Positions 11,901 through 24,699 of a stretch of DNA of 64,000 nt are shown piece after piece. A program made the position numbers and the translations under genes. Source of the stretch: Artocarpus heterophyllus. Taxonomy: Eukaryota; Streptophyta; Magnoliopsida; Rosales; Moraceae. The notes under the pieces are model-generated. The model was given only the letters and a program-made list of their open reading frames with translations, searched no databases and was not told the DNA's origin. The stretch covers positions 29,470,381-29,534,380 of the forward strand of contig CM046330.1 of NCBI GenBank assembly GCA_025403435.1. The letters are read 5' to 3'. Position 1 is the stretch's first letter. The number at the start of each line of letters is the position of its first letter.

Positions 11901-12560
11901 AGAAAGAACAAAATAATAGTTTTATTCTGAGATATATATATAGATAAAATTCTTGAGAAGTATGCAGTGTAGAATTCTAAGAAAGGTGCCTTATGATTCG
12001 GCAGTGGGTGGTCTCATGTATGGGATGCTTTGCACACGATTGGACATTTGTCATGCAGTCAAGATAGTAAGTTGATTTCTGTCGGATCTAAGACCAAACC
12101 ATTGGGTTGCAGTCAAGCATATTTTCAAGTACCTGAGAAGGACTGGAGGTTATATGCTAGTGTATTCTGGTGAGGATATAACACCTCTTGGATACACTTA
12201 TTCAGATTTTCAATCCTGTTTGGATTTGACAAGATTTACTTCAAGTTCAGTGTTTACTCTGTGTAAAGGCACCATTGTTTGGAGAAATGTCAAGTAAGAT
12301 TGCACTTGGGATTAAACAATGGAGATTGAGTATGTGGTAGCTAGGGAAGCTTCAAAAGAAGCTATGTGGCTCTGCACGTTCCTTGGGGATCTTTAGGTAG
12401 TTCCTAGTATGGATAAGGCAGTATCACTGTATTATGATAACACTATAGTGATAGCTAATGCTAGACAACCAAGATTTCACAAGAAGTGTAAACATATACA
12501 TCAGAAGTATCATGTGATGAAGGACTTTATTGAGAGTGGGCATGTTGCAGTATGCAAGAT
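8911..12560 (+). pseudogene. gag-pol of copy B, 5' and middle part, heavily mutated
   Basis: Starts MSTNALSL and carries in order gag, zinc knuckle, protease, integrase, RT and most of RNase H, with many stops and frameshifts. An early gag stop replaces the W of YDRWKDAND (TGG to TAG); another replaces a Q (CAG to TAG). The knuckle reads CFFYRKVVHINKNY, with two of three cysteines changed to tyrosine. The protease motif is DSGVTNH instead of DSGATNH. Recognisable blocks are gag 9282-9488, protease about 9750-9820, integrase 10197-10538, and RT 11314-11625 and 11676-11930 with YVDE for YVDD. The frame ends where copy C is inserted in RNase H. Confidence 0.9.
12556..12560. repeat. target site duplication AAGAT, left of copy C
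   Basis: AAGAT directly before the LTR end; identical AAGAT at 22213-22217. A perfect 5-bp duplication is the integrase footprint and shows that C is an intact insertion. Confidence 0.93.
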
Positions 12561-14529
12561 TGTTGGAAAAACGGTGCGCAACAGATTTTTTTTAAAAAAA
12601 TTTATATCAGAGTAATTTCCAAAACACAAGTTTGACATGCTATGTGCATAAATTAACTAGATCTTACTAATCTTTGTGTACTGAAAAACCTTCGCAACCT
12701 GTGAAGAGAAGTAACCTTTGTCTTCTTTGCTATTCTCTATCCACAACCGGAGTGAGTGTGGGCTCACACGTATAGCTCTTCCACCGGTGACTCTCCTTCC
12801 AACCAATTGAGAGAACCCAAAGCTAGTGTTCGTGATTTGTGAACAAAAGCTCTCAGAGAGTTTTTAGATGCTCAGTAGCAGAGTATTAGTCTTAATCTCA
12901 CAATTGATCTGATTAACTCATAAGGCTTACTCCCTTTATATAGAGATTGGTCCGAGGGTTAGTCCTCATCAGATTAGGTCTCAAAATTCAGATCAGAGTC
13001 AAATTTAGATCTATATATGATAAGATCTGTATGAAAATGCGTAATCTTATCGCTCGTTGATCGGCAAGCCGAACAGCCTGATCGACAGGCCGAACTGCCG
13101 CGTAAATATCTCCGCGAATCTTTTATTTTCCACTCGAGATTCTATAGGATAAAGTCTTAGTTTTAATTCAAATAACCCAATAGAGAAGTTATCTGATCAA
13201 AACAACTTTATCTAGATAATCTCTAAGAAAATAAATCAATTCTCAATAATTCTACAAGTTTATCTTGATCTAATTTATCCAAAATTAAATCAACCGATAA
13301 ATAGACAAGAATTATCTGATCCCAATAATTTAACAAGTTTATCTTGAATTAATTTATTACAAAATTAATTCAATCGATAAACAAACATGAATTATTTGAT
13401 TCTTCCAAATTTCAACCAATCTGATAAATCTGACATAAGTCACCAATTATTGGAAAAGCACGCCGTGTCCTTACGGGATGTTGTGAGCTAGCAAAGGGGA
13501 CCAAATTGACCTATATAGTTCAAGCTCTTGATAATTATGAAACCCAATATCCCAGATATACATTTCATAATTATCAACTCCAACGCTGCTCCACTAAAAG
13601 CTTGGAGCTACACTCTCAAACTACATAGAATTACAAAGCTCGTATAGCGAAGCCTCCATGACATATCATAGTGTATCGTATCCCCATATGATAATCCATA
13701 ATCAGCTTAAGGACAAGTTCTGTCTTACCTTCCCAATTATTTTTATCTTACATTCTATTATCCCACAATTAGAAAACTTACTATCCAAAGACAGTATACT
13801 ATTCGATTACACCTATGTATCCAAATGGTTGAGCGCTCCAGTTTTCCAATTATAAGACAACGCATATAAGAGGATATCATTACTCCTAAAGAGGAGCTAT
13901 GGATTCCATATCTATGAATAACAAATCTATGCCATCAAGAGTCATGCCTCCAACGTACCGACATGCATACCACTATTAAGATGTGGGCGTCACCCTTTGG
14001 TACATCAAAAGACACAAGCCAAGACAACGGGCCCACTATCCATCTCAGGATTAAGATACAACACAAATGATTGTCTAAAGTAAATCAATTTGCCGAGACA
14101 GAATTATTAATCCAAATCAATTCACTTTATGTCCCGATCCAACACATTGTCACCTATGACAACATGTCAATGTTTCTATTCATGGAGTCCACCTCCGATG
14201 GTCAAGACAAACCATCTCGCAAAAGGGATATAGATAACATAACAATCTTTGCATGAATAAAGTGCCTAACTTTATTCCCTCGATTGCAGATCATATGATT
14301 TAGACTATCACCTTAAGAATCATGTCTTTCGCATAATCCGTCCATCATATGCACAATTCTTAAGGTTTAGATGACAGTCTTAGACTATTGTTTGCTTAAC
14401 ATACATTCAACAAATATGAACGTAAAGAGGGCAAGATTTGGTATATAAATAATGAACAAATTCTTTATTAATAAAAATGTCTCCAAAAACTTATTACATT
14501 TTTCCTCCTTAGGGCATACATGTCTAACA
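12561..14529 (-). repeat. 3' LTR of copy C (1,969 bp)
   Basis: Bounded by TGTTGG on the left and TCTAACA on the right. It is 65 bp shorter than the 5' LTR of the same element: a 21-bp gap near 12716 plus two fewer units (44 bp) of the 22-bp palindrome repeat near 13060-13096. TATA box on the minus strand at 12934-12944. Confidence 0.93.
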
Positions 14530-14543
14530 ATCTCCCACTTGCA
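14530..14543 (-). other. polypurine tract of copy C
   Basis: Minus strand reads TGCAAGTGGGAGAT directly before the 3' LTR, just beyond the expected pol stop. This is the usual plus-strand primer. The same tract is at 41265 (F), 48770 (G) and 57563 (H). Confidence 0.8.
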
Positions 14544-17500
14544 CTAAGTGAGTAAATATTATAAATCTCGCATCCCCATAGCTTCACATGCCTCTCGAAG
14601 ACTCTCCCAGTAAGTGTCTTCGTAAATGGATCAGCTAAATTGTCATCTGACGCGATCTTGCACACCGTGACATGCCTGCCCTCAACGAAGTCCTTTATCA
14701 CATGATACTTTCGATCAATATGCTTACTCTTCTTGTGAAATCATGGTTCCTTAGCATTAGCTACCGCCGCACTGTTATCACAATACAGTGATACCGCCTT
14801 ATCCATGGCAGGAACTACCTCAAGATCCCCAAGGAACTTGCAGAGCCACACTGCTTCTTTCGAAGCATCACTAGCTGCCACATACTCAGCCTCCATCATT
14901 GAATCCAAAGTGCAATCTTGCTTAGCAGTTCTCCAACTAATGGCACTGCCACCTAGAGTAAACACAAAACCTGAAGTCGATTTCCTAGAATTCAGATAGG
15001 ATTGAAAATCCAAATCAGTATATCCTAGAAGAGTCAGGTCCTTACTCGAATATACAAGCGTATGCCCTCGAGTCCTTCTCAGGTACTGAAAATTATGCTT
15101 TGCCACAACCCAATGGTTTGGTCTTGGATCCGCCTGAAATCGACTTACAATCCCAACTGCATAGCTAATATCCAGTCGTGTACAAAGCATGGCATACATG
15201 AGACTACCCACTGCTGAAGCATAAGGCACCTTCTTCATGTATTCTCTTTCTTCATAAGACTTTGGAGAGTCTTTCTTAGAAAGAGTAATTCTAGACCTAG
15301 ATGGTTGCCCATCTTTCTTGGAATCCTGCATTGCAAACCTCCTGAGAATTTTATCTCTGTAGCCAGCCTATGACAAAGCTATCATTTTGTTCTTCCTAAC
15401 TTGAAAGATCTGGATACCAAGAACAAAATTAGCCTCACCCAAGTCCTTCAAGTGAAACTGCTTGGTCAACCATAATTTGACTGATGACAATGCCCCTACG
15501 TCATTGCCAATTAGCAGAATGTCATCTACATAGAGCAGTAGAAAAACCACCTTTCCATCCTTAATGTGTTTATAAACACATGGTTCATCCACATTTTGTG
15601 AAAACCCATAAGTCTTGATCACCTGATCAAATCTTATGTTCCAAGAATGAGAAGCCTACTTAAGTCCATAAATTGACTTTAGCAGCTTACAAACCTTACC
15701 CTCTTGACTCGTGACCTTGAAACCGTCTAGCTGTCCATATAAATGGACTCATCAGGATAGCCATTTAGAAAAGCCGTCTTGACATCCATTTGCCTAATCT
15801 CGTAGTCGAAAGCGACAGCTATGGACAAGAGAATTTGGACGGACTTAAACATGGCTACAGGCGAAAAGGTTTCCTCATAATCGATTCCTTCCTTTTGCGT
15901 ATAACCCTTAGCTACTAGTCTAGCCTTAAAGGTTTCGACCTTTCCATCCACTCCTATTTTCCTCTTGTAGATCCACTTACACCCTATGGGTTTTACCCCT
16001 TTGGGAAGATCCACAAGCTCCCAGACATGATTAGTCTCCATAGACTTCATCTCAATGTTCATGGCCTCTGTCAAGAGTTTTGAATCAACATCCTCCATAG
16101 CTTCTGTGTAAGTATAAGGATCCTCATCATGTTCAGTCGGGTCAGCCAAGAAGACCTCCCCAATGAACATATACCTCTCAGGTTGACGCCTGATCCTCCC
16201 ACGAAGCAGCAGTCCCTGAGGTTGTTGAGGTTTGTTTGGTTTTTCTACACTGATCGGAATGATTTTGTTCGGAACCTCCGGAGTGATCGGATCACTCCTT
16301 AACTCCTTACGCACCACTTTGCTTTGACGTTTAAAGTCGTCCATGTAACTGTCCTCAAGGAAAGTTGCATTAGTTAAAACCATGACTTTATTTTCCTTTG
16401 GGTTATAAAAATAACCTCCTTTAGTCCCTTTCGGATATCCTACAAACACGCAAACTTCTGAACGTGCTTTCAACTTATTTGGATCCTTAAACAGGACATG
16501 AGCCGGACATCCCCATATGCGAATATGGTTTAAGGATGTCTTCCTACCTGTCCACAACTCGTGAGGAGTTTTAGGGACCGATTTTGAAGGCACATTGTTC
16601 AAAAGATAACATGCAGTTTGTAGTGCATATCCCCAAAAGGATAAAGGCAATGATGAATAACTCATCATGGACCTGATCATGTCCAACAAAGTCCTATTCC
16701 TTCTCTCCACTACGCCATTCAGCTGTAGAGTGCCCGGTGCAGTCAAATGGGATAAAATCCCATTCTCTAATAAGTGTTCCAAGAACTTATCAGAAAGGTA
16801 TTCCCAACCTCGATCTGATCGAAGTGCCTTTATGGGTCTACCTAATTGCTTTTCCACTTCAGCCCGAAACTCCCTGAACCTATCAAAAGATTCACTTTTG
16901 TGGTGCATTAGGTACACATACCCATATCTTGAGTAATCGTCAATAAATGTGATGAAGTACTCATACCCTCCTCATGCCCGGATGTTCATTGGTCTGCAAA
17001 CATCACTATGCACAAGTTCTAGAACCCCTTCGGCCCTATTGCCCTTAGACCCGAATGGTCTTTTAGTCATTTCACCCTCCAAACAAGATTCACATTGAGG
17101 TATAGATTCCACCTTTAAGTGACTTAAAGTTCCATCCCTTACCAACCTTTGAATCCTATTCAGGTTAATATGACCAAGGTGCAAATGGCAAAGATAAGTC
17201 TTATTAGGGTAAGAAGTTTTAAGTCTTTTAGAGTTATTATCATTCATCTCAGCATTAAGCAATAAGTCCATCTTAGGTTTGATAAAATATATATTATTTT
17301 GCATCCATCTAGAACCAATAAAAGATTTGTTTTGACGAATCACCACTTTTTCATTAAAAGAAACCAAGTAGGAGTCTTTAAATAAACAAGATACAGAAAT
17401 TAAATTCCTTTTAAATTTAGGAACATAAAAATAATCTTGCAAATATAAATTCCTATAGTTATCAAAGTGAAGATGGACGTCTCCCACTGCTTCCGCTAAG

Positions 17501-18501
17501 ACCAAGGATCCATCGCCCATCTGAAGTGTGAAGTCTTCATGTAGCAGACTTCTCGTTTCTTTGAACCCCTATAGAGAAACACAAACATGATTAGTTGCAC
17601 TGGAATCTATGACCCAAATGCCACTAGATTCCTCAACCAAACAAGTTTCTAAATATGGAAGATCACACCTACCTCCTTTGGAAAGGAAGTCCTTGCAATG
17701 CTTCTCAATATGCCCGACCTTTCCACAGAAGAAGCACTTAAGCTTCTTTGGGTTCTTCTTCTTCTTCTTCTTCTTCTTCTTGCTCTTGGTAGTAGCAGGA
17801 ATAGAAGACTTCTTATTCTTGGCCCGTTTCTTCTTTCCATTCCTAGAGTTAGGATTGGAACTAGAAGTAGTTACCATGTTGGCCTCACCACCCACAGGAG
17901 ACTCCCTGATCAACAGTTCAAACTCCTCTAACTGTTTCATCAGTTCTGTTTAGGTCATATCACATCTATTGCTTAAATTAAATGTAGCTCTAAACGAAAT
18001 AAATTCCTTAGACAGTGTCTCAAAGACCATAGTCAACTAAGTTTCAGCATCGATGTCGGCTCCATTGGTTTGAGCCTCAGCGAGGTAACCCATGACCAAC
18101 ATCATGTGCTCCTTTACAGATGTCCCCAGCCTCTGTCTACAGTTTAAGAGTTTTTGAAGCGCCCCTTGCTGCTTTGTTATGGCCTGGCCTCCAAACATAT
18201 CCTCAAGATTATCCAAGATCTACTTTGCAGTCTCATAATCCTGATGTTGAGCCTACAGCACATTATTTATGCTGGCCATAACATAGCAGCGGGCCTGATC
18301 ATTAGCATCTTTCCAGCGATCATACGCTTGGAATTGCTCATTACTTGAGTCTCCTGTAGGCTGGGGAGGACAAGGGGTTATCAGTACATATTTCAGTTTC
18401 TTAAAGGATAGGATGATATCGAAGTTCCATTTTCAATCATTATAGCTTTTACCGGTTAACAGGTTTTTGTCAAGTATCAATGATAAAGCATTTGTAGACA
18501 T
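14544..18501 (-). pseudogene. gag-pol of copy C, broken by stops and frameshifts
   Basis: Begins MSTNALSL at 18501. Gag has several stops, for example in NYNDW and in VLQAQ. From 17940 to 17569 runs the lysine-rich segment (nine CTT triplets on the plus strand) with an intact zinc knuckle [14 protein letters not shown] and a protease motif mutated to DSSATNH. Long open blocks follow for pre-integrase (17520-16972), integrase to early RT (16917-15727), RT with YVDD (15622-15368) and RNase H (15331-14741). A frameshift near 14600 changes the last residues. The enzyme domains are well preserved, so decay appears limited to scattered lesions. Confidence 0.93.
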
Positions 18502-20178
18502 TTTTAATCTACAATAAAGAATCATATACCAAATATAAGCAAACATATCATAATAATTTAGTAAGATAACACAATCATGTAAAATCATACAAATGTGTTT
18601 ATGTGTCAAAACCTTGAAAATCTCACAACCTTACAACGATAATTCCCAGCTTAGAATTCAACAAGCACCTAGGGGAGTCATGCTAAATTCAAACAGGAAC
18701 ATGGATCCCCTCCTGATTAATAAATGCCATCCAGGACTCGTATGATCTAGCATATATTAATAATCGTTTCTTTGGCCATTAATTTTATTAACAGAGCTCC
18801 TAGGGGAGGTTAATAATAAAATTTACATGAGTGTATAACCATCGTTTCAATATTTTATCCATGATTTATAATCACCACCTAGGGGTGTGCAACCATAAAT
18901 CATACTAAAATACCTTATCCTCTCAGAGATCCAATCTAATACATGATAGAAACCCTTCCTAGGGGTCGGGACCAGCATGTTCTGCCTATAGACCAACGAT
19001 GGAGGCCTTAGGTCCTCTCTTCGAAAACCTTCTCCCACTCAATCTTTTAAAATCAAGGCTTTACTTTAAGAATATGCATGAACAATTTTAATATGAGCGG
19101 CACTCCCTATTCTATATGACATGTTATCAATATACATGGCAAATTATATTATAATGCAGACAAGCAAAGCAATCAAGCAAAGCTACAAGCAAAATAATAG
19201 TAATAACCGTAATATTATGGCTCCACCCTAGAGAATAGAAAACTAAGATTACAAGAGAATAATAGAGACATATTATCAATTCTTCATCCTTAAATCCTCA
19301 AGCTGTATCCTTCTTCATGCAATGTCCATCTTCAAGTCTTCAATCCTGTATGAATTGAATACTTCATATTTCTGGTCATTTCCAAATTTAATGTTTCTCA
19401 GAATCGTCCCAAAAATAAAAATAAAACTGCACCGAAAAAATTGCATATTTTTTAGAAATTTTTTAGCTCTCGGTCGGCAGGCTGATCTAGGTGATCGGCC
19501 TACAAGTCATGTTCCATCGGCCTGCCGACCCATGAAAGTTAGGCCTGCCGAACTAGAACTTCAGCCTGCCAGCAGAGCCAGCCAATTTCTACCCCACTGA
19601 CGGCCTACCGAACCATACGTCTGGCCTGTCGATCTATGACTATCGGCCTGCCGAACTGAGGGTTCGGCATGTCTACCGAGCAGAAATCTCCCATTCCCGA
19701 AAATATAATTTTAATGCAATTCATCAATTTTATTTTCAACATTTCAAAAACATAAAATTAGAGACTCAGGAAAAACCTAAGTGCGCCATCATCCATCTTC
19801 TAGATTCGTCTTCTTTGAATAATTACTTAATTATAAAATTTTACAAATTTAAAATTAAACAATAATTCCTAGACAGAGATGATAGTCTGTCATCTAATTA
19901 TATGAAAAACTTAGATACAAATTCTAACCTCTAAGAAACCATAACCGGTATTAATTAATCAATTAATAAATAATTAAATAACCATTTAATCAACCATAAT
20001 TAATTAATGAACATTTACCATATAATCCACGACAACATATAATTATATAGAAACCTAGAGTGCCATCTCTCTATAAAAGTAAATTCAAGCATAGGAGAGA
20101 TTAAGATCACAAAATTTACGCATGCAACATGATCACAAACTCGTAAATTTATATAAAAACCATGGCTCTGATACCAAT
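18502..20178 (-). other. leader and primer-binding site of copy C
   Basis: Primer site at 20164-20177 is the perfect TTGGTATCAGAGCC on the minus strand, one base from the 5' LTR. The leader is about 1.68 kb without a gene and aligns with that of copy A. Confidence 0.85.
19473..19676 (-). promoter_or_regulatory. phased palindrome array in copy C leader
   Basis: Nine sites begin at 19473, 19494, 19516, 19539, 19560, 19598, 19619, 19642 and 19663. Steps are 21, 22, 23, 21, 38, 21, 23 and 21 bp. Several sites have mutated arms, but the spacing, including the long step, matches copies A, H and I. Confidence 0.8.
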
Positions 20179-22212
20179 TGTTAGAAAAACGGTGTGCAGT
20201 GAAATTTTAAAAGATAAATTTATATCAGAGTAATTTCCAAAACACAAGTTTGACATGCTATATGCATAAATTAACCAGATCTTACTAACCTTTGTGTACC
20301 GAAGAACCTCAGCAACCTGTGAAGAGAAGTAACGTTCCAGAAGAGCCTCAACCAACTGGTCTTCTTTGCTATTCTCTATCCACAATCGGAGTGAGTGTAG
20401 GCTCACATGTACAGCTCTTCCACTGGTGACTCTTCTTCCAACTAATTGAGAGAACCCAAAGCTACTGCTCGTGATTTGTGAACAAAAGCTCTCATGGAGT
20501 TTTCAAATGCTCAGTAGCAGAGTATCACTCTTAATCTCTCAATTGATCTGATTAACTCATAAGGCTTACTCCCTTTATATAGAGATTGGTCCTAGGGTCA
20601 GTCCTCATCAGATTGGGTCTCAAAATTCGGATCAAAATCAAATTCAGATCTATATCTGATAAGATCTGCATGAAAATGCGTAATCTTATCGCTCGCTGAT
20701 TGATAGGCCGAATAGCCTGATTGGTAGGCCGAACAGGCCCCATCGACAGGCCAAACACGTGTATCGACAGGCCAAACTGCCGCGTAAATATCTCCATGAA
20801 TCTTTGATTTTCCATCCGAGATTCTATAGGATAAAGTCTCAGTTTTAATTCAAATAACCCAATAGAAAAGTTATTTGATCAAAATAACTTTATCTAGATA
20901 ATCTCTAAGAAAATTAATCAATTCTCAATAATTTTACAAGTTTATCTCGATCTAATTAATCCAAAATTAAATCAACCGATAAACAGACAAGAATTATCTG
21001 ATCCCAATAATTCAACAAGTTTATCTTGAATTAATTTATTACAAAATTAATTCAACCGATAAACAAACATGAATTATTTGATTCTTCTAAATTTCAACCA
21101 ATCTGATAAATCCGACATAAGTTACCAATTATTGGAAAAGCATGCCGTGTCGTTACAGGATGTTGTGAGCTAGCAAAGGGGACCAAATGGACCTATATAG
21201 TTCAAGCTCTCAATAATTATAAAACCCAATATCCCAGATATATATTTTATAATTATCAACTCCAATGCTACTCCACTAAAAGCTTGGAGCTGCACCCTCG
21301 AACTACATAGAATTACGAAGCTCATATAGCTAAGTCTCCATGACATATCATAGTGTATCGTATCCCCATATGATAATCCATAATCAGCTTAAGTACAAAT
21401 TCTGTCTTACCTTCCTGATTATTTTTATCTTACATTCCATTATCTCACCATTAGAAAACTTACTATCCAAAGATAGTATACCATTTGGTTACACCTATGT
21501 ATCCAAATGGTTGAGCGCTCTAGTTTTCCAATTACAAGATAACGCATATACGAGGATATCATTACTCCTAAAGAGGAGCTATGGATTCTATATCTATGAA
21601 TAACAAGTCTACACCATCAAGAGTCATGCCTCCAATGTACCGGCATGCATACCGCTATTAAGCTATGGGTGTCACCCTTTGGTACATCAAAAGACACAAG
21701 CCAAGACAACGGGCCCACTATCCATCTCAGGATTAAGATGCAACACAAATGATTGTCTAAAGTAAATCAATTTGCCGAGACAGAATTATTAATCCCAATC
21801 AATTCACTTTATGTCCCGATCCAACACATTGTCACCTACGACAACATGCCAATGTTTCTATTCATGGAGTCCACCTCCGATGGTCAAGACAAACCATCTC
21901 CCAAAAGGGATATAGACAACATAACAATCTTTACATGAATAAAGTGCCTGACTTTATTCCCTCGATTGTGGATCATATGATTTAGACTATCACCTTAAGA
22001 ATCGTGTCTTTCGTATAATCCGTCCATCATATGCCCAATTCTTAAGGTTTAGACCGACAGTCTCAAACTATTGTTTGCTTAAGATACATTCAACAAACAT
22101 GAACGTAAAGAGGATAAGATTTGGTATATAAATAATGAACAAATTCTTTATTGATAAAAATGTCTCTAAAAACTTATTACATTTTTACTCCTTAGGCCAT
22201 ACATGTCTAACA
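20179..22212 (-). repeat. 5' LTR of copy C (2,034 bp)
   Basis: TGTTAG on its left edge (the U5 end, mutated from TGTTGG) and TCTAACA on its right. Four palindrome units at about 20697, 20720, 20742 and 20763 lie upstream of the TATA box. The transcribed part carries a short open frame also present in copies F and I. Confidence 0.93.
20573..20582 (-). promoter_or_regulatory. TATA box of copy C 5' LTR
   Basis: CTATATAAAG on the minus strand, about 395 bases before the LTR end, followed by AGTAAGCC as in the other LTRs. The palindrome units lie about 115-200 bases upstream. Confidence 0.75.
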
Positions 22213-22343
22213 AAGATCGCATCCGAGGACAATATACCTAATGCTTTCATGAAGACATTACCAATGAGGGTTTTTGAGAAGCTTGTAGAAGCTATGAGGA
22301 TCTAAGACATGTCATATTTACTCACTTAGGGCAAGTGGTAGAT
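22213..22343 (+). pseudogene. gag-pol of copy B, 3' end of RNase H and polypurine tract
   Basis: Starts with the duplicated AAGAT and continues the B frame with residues equivalent to KIASEDN, then a mutated end with a stop after AMRI. A degraded polypurine tract GCAAGTGGTAGAT (22331-22343) precedes the 3' LTR. It is separated from its other half only by copy C. Confidence 0.88.
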
Positions 22344-24267
22344 TGTTAGGCATGGTTTTCTAAGGATTAGATGATGTAATAAGTTTTTGGAGACATGTAA
22401 TCACTAATGAGTTCATTTATTATACATATACCAAATATTGTCCTCTTTATATTTCTTTCTGTTGAATGTATAAAAAGCAAATAAAAGTCTAAAATTGTTA
22501 GTCTAAACCTCTAAGACCCTGTATATGATGGACAAATTATGTAGAAGACATGAACTTTAAAGGTGATAGTCTAAACAACAAGGTCTGCAATCAAGGGAAT
22601 AAAGTTGGGTGCTTTATTTATGCTAAGATTGTTATGTTGTCTACATACCTAATGGGAGATGACTTGTCTTAGTCATTGGAGTGGGACTTCGAGAGTGAAA
22701 AAATTGGTATATTGTCATAGATGACGATATATTAAATCGAGACAAAAGTTGAATTGTTTTGATTAATAATTTCATTTGTTTAAATCAATTCATTTGACAA
22801 TTGCATATGTTATATCTTAATCTTGAAATGAACATTGTTTAAATCAATTCATTTGATAAGTACATATGTTATATCTTAATCTTGAAATGAACAGTGTGCT
22901 TGTATTCTTGACTTATGTCTTTTGATGTGCAAAAAGATGACATCTTGATTTGATGATGGTATGCATACCGATACATTGGAGACATGACTCTTGTTGACGT
23001 AGATCCATTGTTTTTGGATATAGAATCCATAGCTCTTTTGTAGAGTTAGTGATATTGTCTTATAGGCATTATCCTGTAATTGAAAGACTGGAGCGTTTAA
23101 CTATTCAAATACATAAGTGTAACCGAATGGTATACTATTTATAAATAGTAAGTATTCCAATAGTGAGATAATAGAATATAAGATAAAAATTATAAGGAAG
23201 AAAAAACAGAATTATCTTTAAGTTGATTATTAATATCCTATAGGGATGTTATACCTTATGATATGTCACGAACGATTAGCTTATTGGAGCTTTGTGATTT
23301 TTTATAGTTCGATGGTGTAGCTCTAAGCTTTTAGTGGAGTAGTATTGAAGTTGATAATTATAAATATGTATTTAAGATATGTTACTTTATAATTATAGGA
23401 GTATGATTTATATATGTCCATCGGATCCCCTTTGCTAGCTCATAATAAATCATGTAACGATATGGCATGTTTTTCTTACATATTAGTGACTTATGTTAAT
23501 TATTAAATTGGCTAAAATAGATTTAATAATTTTAATTGGCTTATTGCTTAAATTAATGTTGTGAAACAATTCAAGATAAACATGTTGAAAAAATATAGGA
23601 TTAAAATTGAGGCTTTATAAAGGTTATATGAGTCAAATAAGATAGGATTTATCCAATTGGTTCATATTGGATTAATCAAATCAACCTGAGGAGTTCGAGT
23701 TCTACTAGAACTCCTGAATTGTGATGACATAGCTGATGTAGCTTTGTATCGCGGTCAATCGCAGCTTGTAACAGAAAACATGATCACATGTTTTTCAAAC
23801 AAAAACTGATTCAAACTTGAATTTTGAAGCCTAATTCGTTAAGGAGTAACCCTAGATCCGACCACTATAAAAGGGGAGCTATTTTTCATTGTTATTCAAA
23901 TCATTTGAGAATCATAGAGTGAGTACTCTAGTGAGAGAAATTTTGAAACTCCCAAAGACCTATTGTTCAACATTTGGAACCTTTGTTTTTGGTTTTCTCA
24001 AGTGGTTGGATGGGGACTCCTCAGAGGAAGACTGTACAACGTGCGACCACCCACACTCCAATTGTGGATAGAGAATAGTAAAGAAGACTAGTTGGTTAAG
24101 GCTCTTCTAGAACATTCATCTTTTCTTAGTTTTCTGTAGACTTTAGTATACAAAAGAGGTATGTAAGATCTGTTATTAATTTATGTATTTAGCATGTCAA
24201 ACTTGCTACTTGGAAAGGACTTTGATTTAAAAATTTTTAAAATTACACTGTGTATCATTTTCAAACA
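22344..24267 (+). repeat. 3' LTR of copy B (1,924 bp)
   Basis: TGTTAGGCATGG start and TCAAACA end. TATA box at 23865-23873. Same subfamily as 6095-7434, including the divergent region upstream of the TATA box (23720-23775). A 60-codon frame (23889-24071) matches one at 7056-7238 in the other LTR. Confidence 0.92.
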
Positions 24268-24699
24268 TAATGTCAATCTTTAATTTCAATATCATATAAA
24301 TCAAATTTCATTCCCGAGTTATCACAAAATTTTGTTTGTTATTTTTTTCAAAATTGTTTTATAAAAGAAAAACATAAAAAAAAAACAAAAAATGGCTTTC
24401 CACCATTTAGCGGTCAACCGCCCCACGTATATGGCAGTCGACCATGCTATCACAGTCTAAAGCCGAGAAGGGTTTTCTTCATTTTTCTTGTAGTTTTAAT
24501 TTTAATATCAAGGCTTGAAAACTTAAAGAAATTTTAAACCTGATCAATCAATCTCGAACAGGTAGTTCCAAAGTACAAAATATAAGTGATCTAAGTGATT
24601 TCTAGAACCAATCAGTGAATATCTTGTGGTCAGATGAGAATACTATGTTTGACAGACCAGGCTCCAAGGAGAGAGAATTATCGACAGGATGACTGTGTA
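24268..24699. other. gene-free flank with traces of a copia-type leader
   Basis: AT-rich, no usable frame. Around 24340-24530 the order of features (A-rich run, GC-rich patch with GCGGTCAACCGC, then TTTTCTTGTAGTTTTAAT) resembles a copia leader around its palindrome region. Similarity is too weak to assign. Confidence 0.3.

Larger units (their letters stand above)
12561..22212 (-). mobile_element. complete Ty1/copia retrotransposon copy C
   Basis: 9,652 bp with both LTRs, primer site, leader, gag-pol and polypurine tract, inserted in the RNase H region of copy B with a perfect AAGAT duplication. Reading copy B across the insertion rejoins its RNase H. In about 100 bases near the U5 ends of the two C LTRs I counted 7 differences, mostly transitions, so the insertion is not recent. 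Coding capacity is lost. Confidence 0.96.
6095..24267 (+). mobile_element. Ty1/copia retrotransposon copy B, decayed, carrying nested A and C
   Basis: Parts on the plus strand are a partial 5' LTR (6095-7434), leader, gag-pol 5' part (8911-12560), gag-pol 3' end (22213-22343) and 3' LTR (22344-24267). Copy C lies between the two gag-pol pieces and copy A interrupts the 5' LTR. Between the two B LTRs I counted about 18 differences in roughly 135 aligned bases. That is clearly more than between the LTRs of C, as expected if B was inserted first. Confidence 0.9.

Noticed and set aside
13658..13855. Frames of 60-90 codons antisense to LTRs, with near-identical products at several copies (also 21340, 60446, 5636, 14071, 21753, 57805)
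   Set aside because: They lie antisense to U3, differ by frameshifts or stops in other copies and have no domain. The similarity follows from LTR homology.
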